DNA from: Symbiodinium natans
Lineage: Eukaryota > Sar > Dinophyceae > Suessiales > Symbiodiniaceae
DNA length: 64,000 nt
Direction of reading: 5' to 3'
Assembly (NCBI GenBank): GCA_905221605.1
Contig: CAJNDS010000286.1
Span: forward strand, 111,979 to 175,978
Part shown: positions 59,249 to 64,000 of the stretch, piece by piece
How the letters are laid out: the number at the start of each line of letters is the position of its first letter
How positions within the stretch are numbered: the first letter of the stretch is position 1
Made by a program: the position numbers and the translations under genes
The notes under the pieces: model-generated
Told to the model about the DNA's origin: nothing
The model's database searches: none
The model's input: the letters and a program-made list of their open reading frames with translations, nothing else

Positions 59249-59488
59249 GTTTGCAGTCTTAGGGTTGAGGGTTTAGGGTTTAGGGTTTAGGGTTTAATTA
59301 GGGTTCGGTTTAGGGTACCTGCTTTACAGAGTTGCGCGCCCCCTGTTCCTTGCCCAAACCTAAACGCAGACGGTAAACCCCTGAAGCCCTTCGCAACCTA
59401 AGGGTTTAAGATGCAGGGTTTAAGGTCTAGGCTGAATAGATCGTCTGATTGTAGCCTTGCGGCTGACGCCCAGAAACCACGAGACGCG

Positions 59489-59818
59489 TTAGGTCTGTGG
59501 GCTGCGATTTTGTCCCACAAGTGGTTTTGAGCCAAGGGTCTGAGGTTCAGGCTGTACTGTTTCTATTGCGGCGTCGAGGTTTCTAAGTTCAAGCATCGGA
59601 GCATTGTCATCAGCTTGCTTAGCCTTGCTTGTTTTCACCTGTCGGCGAGAGATGGATTGGATCGGGAGACGCCATTTAGGGTTTATATAGGGTTTAGGGT
59701 TTAGGGGGGAGTCCTGGATTTTGTCGAGGGTTTGGGCCTTGGCTGAACCCTGATCAACGCTGAACAACCCTAAACCCCAAACTGCAGCACGACTCCGTCC
59801 TCCTGGAATTCCGACCAC
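59489..59818 (-). CDS. 109-codon minus frame with a competing plus exon
   Basis: The minus frame runs ATG to stop. Its better part is ISRRQVKTSKAKQADDNAPM then LELRNLDAAIETVQPEPQ. On the plus strand 59550-59680 after GAGGTTCAG reads LYCFYCGVEVSKFKHRSIVI then SLLSLACFHLSARDGL with a CxxC. Both are protein-like; the strand is undecided. Confidence 0.3.
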   Translation of the reverse strand: MVGIPGGRSRAAVWGLGLFSVDQGSAKAQTLDKIQDSPLNPKPYINPKWRLPIQSISRRQVKTSKAKQADDNAPMLELRNLDAAIETVQPEPQTLGSKPLVGQNRSPQT

Positions 59819-59871
59819 GTGGGGAGTTGCACAGCATTGTGGGTGTTGTGTTTGTGGCGATCGAACTTTAG

Positions 59872-59992
59872 AACCTGTATGCTGGGATGTTCCCCCTTCT
59901 ACTAACAGCCCTTAATAGGGATGCTAATCGCGGGTACGATGATCCCTACTAAGGACTGTTAGTCTAAGGGGGAACATCCCAACCTGTATGCT
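59872..59992. mobile_element. Family-C element with 12-bp target-site duplication
   Basis: Perfect 13-bp terminal inverted repeats GGGATGTTCCCCC / GGGGGAACATCCC at 59884-59980, flanked on both sides by AACCTGTATGCT (59872-59883 and 59981-59992). A clear non-autonomous DNA transposon insertion. Confidence 0.9.
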
Positions 59993-60182
59993 TGCAGTGC
60001 TCCGGTCCCTGACCCCCAAACCAGGCATCAATGTCAGCATTTCAGACTTAGGGTCCCGAAACCCTGAACCCTGAACACTGAACCCTAAACCCTAAACCCT
60101 AAACCCTAAACCCTAAACCCTAAACCCTAAACCCTAAACCCTAAACCCCACTCTTAGGGCTCAGGGTTCGGGGCTCGGCCAG

Positions 60183-60495
60183 AGGGGCAGCGGCCATCGT
60201 CTTCTACGAGGGTTTTAAGTAGGGTTTGGGGTTTAGGGTTTAGGGTTTAGGGTGTAGGGTTTAGGGTTTAGGGTTAGGGTTTAGGGTTTAGGGTTAGGGT
60301 TCAAGAGCTCTTGGTCGAGCAGTTCCTCGTTTAGGCTCTGTGTTTAGAACATCGAAAAATACCCACCCACTTGAAGTTCCCATAACATTAAGAAATATAA
60401 AGTTTCTTCTTGTGTTAGGATGGTTTAGTAACAAAATGAATGGCTTCCACTTAACAAACGAGGAGGTGGAGATACTAAACTACGCGAGCCTTTGA
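60183..60495 (+). CDS. Weak exon candidates before the satellite
   Basis: 60183-60211 (GGCCAG; GAAAIVFYEG, donor GTTTTAAG) and 60436-60495 (ATG; MNGFHLTNEEVEILNYASL, stop). Short. Confidence 0.25.
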
Positions 60496-61990
60496 GGTCT
60501 TGAAGCCCTAAACTGAGGCCTTGAAACCCTAAACACCAGGCCTTCAGGCTTTGAAACCCTAAACGTTCGGCCTTGAACCCTCAATATTAGGCCTTGAGGC
60601 CCTGGAACTCTAAACGTCAAGCCTTAACCACCCGGCCTTAAGGACCTGAACACTAGGACTTGAGGTCTTGACACCCTAAAAACCAGGCCTTGAAGCCTTG
60701 AAACGCCTTGAAAAACTAAACATAGGCGTTCACCAGGCCTTGAGGCCCTGAAATCCTAAACACCAGAACTAGGTTGTGAAAAGGTCGCGGGGGCAGCTCT
60801 TCCTCAGAAAAACCCTGAAAAAACCCTAAGAAACATGGAAAAACCTTATTCTATACATGAAAAATTTTGAAAAACCCTGAAAAACTTGAAAAAACACGGC
60901 TTTGAGGCCTTGAAACCCTAAACGCTGGACCCTGAAACCCTAAACACAGGCCTGGAGGCCTTGAAACCCGAAACGTTGGGCCCTGAAACCCTAAACACAG
61001 CCCTGAAGCCTTGAAACCCTAAACGCTTGGCCCTGAAACCCTAAACGCAGGCCCTGAAACCCTGAAACCCTAAACACCAGGACTTGAGGCCTTGAAACCC
61101 TAAACGCTGGGCCCTGAAACCCTAAACACAGGCCCTGAGGCCCTGAAACCCTAAACACAGGCCCTGAGGCCTTGAAACCCTAAACGCTGGGCCCTGAAAC
61201 CCTAAACACAGGCCCTGAGGCCTTGAAACCCTAAACACAGGCCCTGAGACCTTGAAACCCTAAACGCTGGGCCCTGAAACCCTGAAACCCTAAACGCAGG
61301 CCCTGAGGCCCTGAAACGCTAAAGAACAGGCCCTGAGGCCTTGAAACCCTAAACGCTGGGCCCTGAAACCCTAAACACAGGCCCTGAGACCTTGAAACCC
61401 TAAACACAGGCCCTGAGGCCTTGAAACCCTAAACGCTGGGCCCCTAAACACAGGCGCTGAGGCCTTGAAACCCTAAACGCTGGGCCCTGAAACCCTAAAC
61501 ACAGGCCCTGAGGCCCTGAAACCCTAAACACAGGCCTGAGGCCTTGAAACCCTAAACACAGGCCCTGAGGCCCTGAAACCCTAAACACAGGCTTTCAGGC
61601 CTTGAAACCCTAAGCTGGGCCCTGAAACCCTAAACGCAGGCCCTGAGGCCCCTGAAACCCTAAGAAACAGGCCCTGAGGCCTTGAAACCCTAAACGCTTG
61701 CCCCTGAAACCCTAGACACAGGCCCTGAGGCCCTGAAACCCTAAACACAGGCCCTGAGGTCTTGAAACCCTAAACGCTGGGCCCTGAAACAAAGGCCCTG
61801 AGGCTTTGAAACCCTAAACACAGGCCCTGAGGCCTTCAAACCCTAAACGCTGGGCCGTGAAACTAAAAGCACAGGCCCTGAGAGGCCTTGAAACCCTAAA
61901 CGCTGGGCCCTGAAACCCTAAGCACAGGCCCTGAGGCCCTGAAACCCTAAACACAGGCCCTGAGGCCTTGAAACCCTAAACACACGCCCT
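60495..61990 (-). repeat. 1.5-kb satellite with a 29-bp unit containing CCCTAAA
   Basis: About fifty degenerate units of CCTTGAAACCCTAAACRC(C/T)GGGCCCTGAGG type. Two alternating versions (CACAGGCCCTGAGG and GCTGGGCCCTG) form a higher-order dimer. Degenerate at the 60.5-60.9 kb edge, more regular inside. No gene. Confidence 0.95.
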
Positions 61991-62009
61991 TAGGGTCTCA
62001 AGGGCACTT

Positions 62010-62098
62010 TTGGGCCTTGGGCCTTGCCCACGAATTTTTGGGCCTTGCCCACGAATCTTTGGGCCTTGCCCACGAATATTTGGGCCTTGCCCACGAAG
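62010..62098 (-). repeat. 21-bp tandem repeat, four copies
   Basis: Units of TTTGGGCCTTGCCCACGAAT plus one base, differing at the last base. On the minus strand they encode RGQGPKI heptads within an 84-codon frame (61976-62230), probably an artefact. Confidence 0.9.
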
Positions 62099-62376
62099 AC
62101 CATTAAGGTTTATAATTATACGGTAGGAGAGGTTTAGGACCTTAAAGGGCTTTGAGGGTTTTAGGGTTTGGGACTTATAGGGTTTCCTGGAGGGATTTCT
62201 ACCTTGAGGGACCCAAAACCCTAAACCCAAAACCCTACACCCTAAACCCTAAACCCTAAACCCTGTAAAACATGGGCCATCTTCAGGAGATGTTGGTGCA
62301 ACTCGGGTGAGAAAGTAGAGACAGTCAATGGCGACCCCGCGAAGTCAGCTGCGCAAGCGAACAAAATGTGGCTTAA

Positions 62377-62470
62377 GAGCCTAAACCCTAAACCCTAAAC
62401 CCTAAACCCCAAACCCTAAACCCTAAACCCTAAACCCTAAACCCTAAACCCTAAACCCTAAACCCTAAAC
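62377..62470 (-). repeat. Telomere-like array CCCTAAA
   Basis: Thirteen units. Confidence 0.96.
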
Positions 62471-62492
62471 CGCACGTTGGGGAGAGGCTCAG

Positions 62493-62751
62493 GAGTCTTC
62501 AACCTTGTGCCCAGAACCGGCAAGAAAAGCTGAAGCCTAGACCCCAAACACCTAAGGTTTAGGGTTGAGGGTTTAGGGCTTAGGGTCTGAGAGTTTTGTT
62601 GAGCCGTTCCGCCCAGGACATGATAGCCCGGATGCAAACAGGGTTTAGGGTTTAGAGTTCTAAGCCCCAACAAACCGCAAGAAAAGACAGGTCCACTAAG
62701 ATGCAAGAGCTCACGGGACCTCCAAGCCCCGAAATCTGTGACTCATACAGG
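62493..62751 (+). CDS. Three candidate exons
   Basis: 62493-62540 (GGCTCAG; ESSTLCPEPARKAEA, stop), 62617-62642 (CGCCCAG; DMIARMQT, donor GTTTAG) and 62691-62751 (AAAGACAG; STKMQELTGPPSPEICDSYR, donor GTTCAG, phase 0). The last is the strongest. Confidence 0.35.
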
Positions 62752-62830
62752 GTTCAGGGTTTAGGGCGTTAGGGCGGCAATACAGCAGCCTAAGCAAATG
62801 CCAAGTCTCATCACCTTGTGGCATAAATTT

Positions 62831-62928
62831 GGGGTGTTCCCCCTTGTACGAACAGTCCTTAATGGGGATTCTAGTGGGGGGTACTATCATCCCTATTAAG
62901 GACTGCTAGTATAGCGGGGAACATCCCA
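62831..62928. mobile_element. Family-C inverted-repeat element, complete
   Basis: GGGGTGTTCCCCC and GGGGAACATCCC ends with the shared TCCCTATTAAGGACTGCTAG core. Confidence 0.85.
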
Positions 62929-62983
62929 ACATAAGCTCGTTCCACTCACAAGAGCCCCCCCTAGCAACTGTACCCTGCGGCAG

Positions 62984-63121
62984 GTGACTCACATCATCTC
63001 GGCGATGAGTCTGAGATGCCCTAAACCCTAAACCCTAAACCCCAAACCCTAGTGGCTGGTGCGGGTTGAGGCCGCGTCCGAAGATCCACGAGTTAGGGGT
63101 TTTTTCATATTCTGGACTTGA
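62984..63121 (+). CDS. Two candidate exons around a short CCCTAAA tract
   Basis: 62984-63021 (CCTGCGGCAG; VTHIISAMSLRC) and 63053-63121, after CCCTAG formed by the telomere variant (WLVRVEAASEDPRVRGFFIF then WT and TGA). Confidence 0.32.
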
Positions 63122-63294
63122 CTTGAAGCAAGTTTCGTATTTGTGGTATCCCCAAAACCCTAAAACCGCAGACGGTATAAGCCTAAGCACTGAACCCTAC
63201 TCAATGTGAGGTTTCAAAGGCTTGGACCTGAGGATTCTCTCTGGGTTTTCCGGGACGGGCTGTTACAGTAGGAGGTGTAGTCATTTCGTCAACC

Positions 63295-63513
63295 CTACTT
63301 TCCAGGGCTCTTAGAAGTAGATAAAGGGTAACTAGCCACTGCGGTTTGAGCCCTGTAGGGTTTTTGTTGGGGATAGTTCGGCATCTGGCGGGCGATTGCG
63401 TGAATTAGTCGTTTCAGGTTATCCTGAATAGCAGCTTTTCCCTCTCCTCGAGAGACCTTTGCTTGTAATTCGTCACATTCGTCTCGACTGCTGACGAAAA
63501 GCGGGAGTGGCAT
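63295..63513 (-). CDS. 72-codon minus-strand ORF
   Basis: ATG at 63513 reading down: MPLPLFVSSRDECDELQAKV then SRGEGKAAIQDNLKRLIHAI, ARQMPNYPQQK and a stop at 63295. Charged and helical, no repeats. It starts head-to-head with the plus frame at 63512, so only one start region need be real. Unrecognised. Confidence 0.35.
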   Translation of the reverse strand: MPLPLFVSSRDECDELQAKVSRGEGKAAIQDNLKRLIHAIARQMPNYPQQKPYRAQTAVASYPLSTSKSPGK

Positions 63514-63637
63514 GTTCTTGGGTTTCGAGCACAGAACCGTCTACGTGACGCTGTCGACGACACCTTTGAGCCCGCGGTGCATTGCTGATGCCCCTGCAAC
63601 ACCAACTATGCACGTGTCACGAGATTACATTATCCAG
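63512..63637 (+). CDS. Candidate first exon
   Basis: ATG at 63512, 42 codons (MFLGFEHRTVYVTLSTTPLS ... DYIIQ) ending CAG|GTAGGT, an excellent donor in phase 0. Repeat-free surroundings suggest another gene island running off the window. Confidence 0.35.
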
Positions 63638-63748
63638 GTAGGTGTAGCCAGCTCGGTGAAGTTTGCACATCAACCCCTGCCAAAGACCAGCATCACCATG
63701 GATGATGACCGATCGACTAGTGCTGCTAAACCAGCAATTGGGTTTCAG

Positions 63749-63882
63749 CCATGGAGGAACTGTTCTCTGAGAGTGCGTCCTCGGACGATGACGATGGCGG
63801 CCCTACTGCGCGTAGGCGGACGTACTCGGTGCACACAAACGAGGGTGGTCAGGACGGCCAGGGTCGCACCATTGTCCCTTAG
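63749..63882 (+). CDS. Candidate exon or small ORF, acidic N-terminus
   Basis: TGGGTTTCAG|CC then ATG at 63751: MEELFSESASSDDDDGGPTA then RRRTYSVHTNEGGQDGQ, to TAG at 63880 or a donor shortly before it. An acidic Ser/Asp start followed by a basic patch is common in transposase and regulator N-termini, but this is too short to name. A longer frame in another register (63512-63979) is open here too. Confidence 0.35.
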
Positions 63883-64000
63883 TAGCCGAATGAGTACACT
63901 TTACACTTTTTGGGATACTCTACTCGCCTATAGAACTGAAAGTGTGCACTTTTCTGGGGCTCATGAGCTCAGCAACTAAGGTCGTGGATGAGTACGAGGA

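Noticed and set aside
60495-62100. CRISPR array
   Set aside because: Repeats are contiguous and degenerate without unique spacers, and the window is eukaryotic.
61400-62230. Minus-strand frames rich in GLCLGFQGL and RGQGPKI repeats
   Set aside because: Translations of the 29-bp satellite and the 21-bp tandem repeat.

Overview
The window looks like nuclear DNA of a protist with plant-type (TTTAGGG) telomere repeats, most likely a dinoflagellate. That is an inference from four things: the TTTAGGG/CCCTAAA motif, GC-rich same-strand genes with a probable GC-AG intron, very sparse coding, and many small inverted-repeat elements. Cryptophytes, chlorarachniophytes and some green algae are not excluded. 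No rRNA, intact tRNA, CRISPR or bacterial operon is visible. Layout: 1-3.6 kb is short coding-like islands among telomere-like arrays. A roughly 10-kb island (about 3.6-13.56 kb) is free of telomere repeats. It carries four same-strand genes: an ASCH-domain protein (4772-5317), an unrecognised 454-aa protein (5643-7007), a small Zn-domain protein (7476-8099) and a large Helitron-type Rep/helicase (8462-13016). The last has a two-histidine HUH motif, the paired catalytic tyrosines of Helitron Rep and a full SF1B/PIF1-RecD-like helicase. I read the island as an autonomous Helitron-like element or the remains of one, although its termini were not found. The two downstream genes share an N-terminal cysteine domain and a duplicated upstream segment. 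From 13.56 to 64 kb, telomere-like arrays in both orientations interrupt the sequence every few hundred bases. Between them lie islands of 30-250 bp, many of which read as short exons bounded by AG and GT, sometimes with the GT (GTTTAG) or AG (TTTAG) supplied by the telomere repeat itself. Direct repeats flank several arrays and one small inverted-repeat element, and comparison of two copies of one element gives an internal filled/empty pair, so at least some arrays look like insertions. The simplest overall picture is a stretch of intron-rich genes whose introns have been loaded with telomere-repeat tracts and introner/MITE-like elements. Other contents are about eight families of short inverted-repeat elements, a tRNA-Arg-like SINE or tRNA relic, a 1.5-kb satellite at 60.5-62.0 kb, AT microsatellites and long poly-C/poly-G runs. 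Caution: any 75-base island has a good chance of one open frame by luck, and some islands read well in two or three frames or on both strands. Single-exon calls are therefore given 0.3-0.5 confidence. Only the 4.7-13 kb genes are strongly supported.
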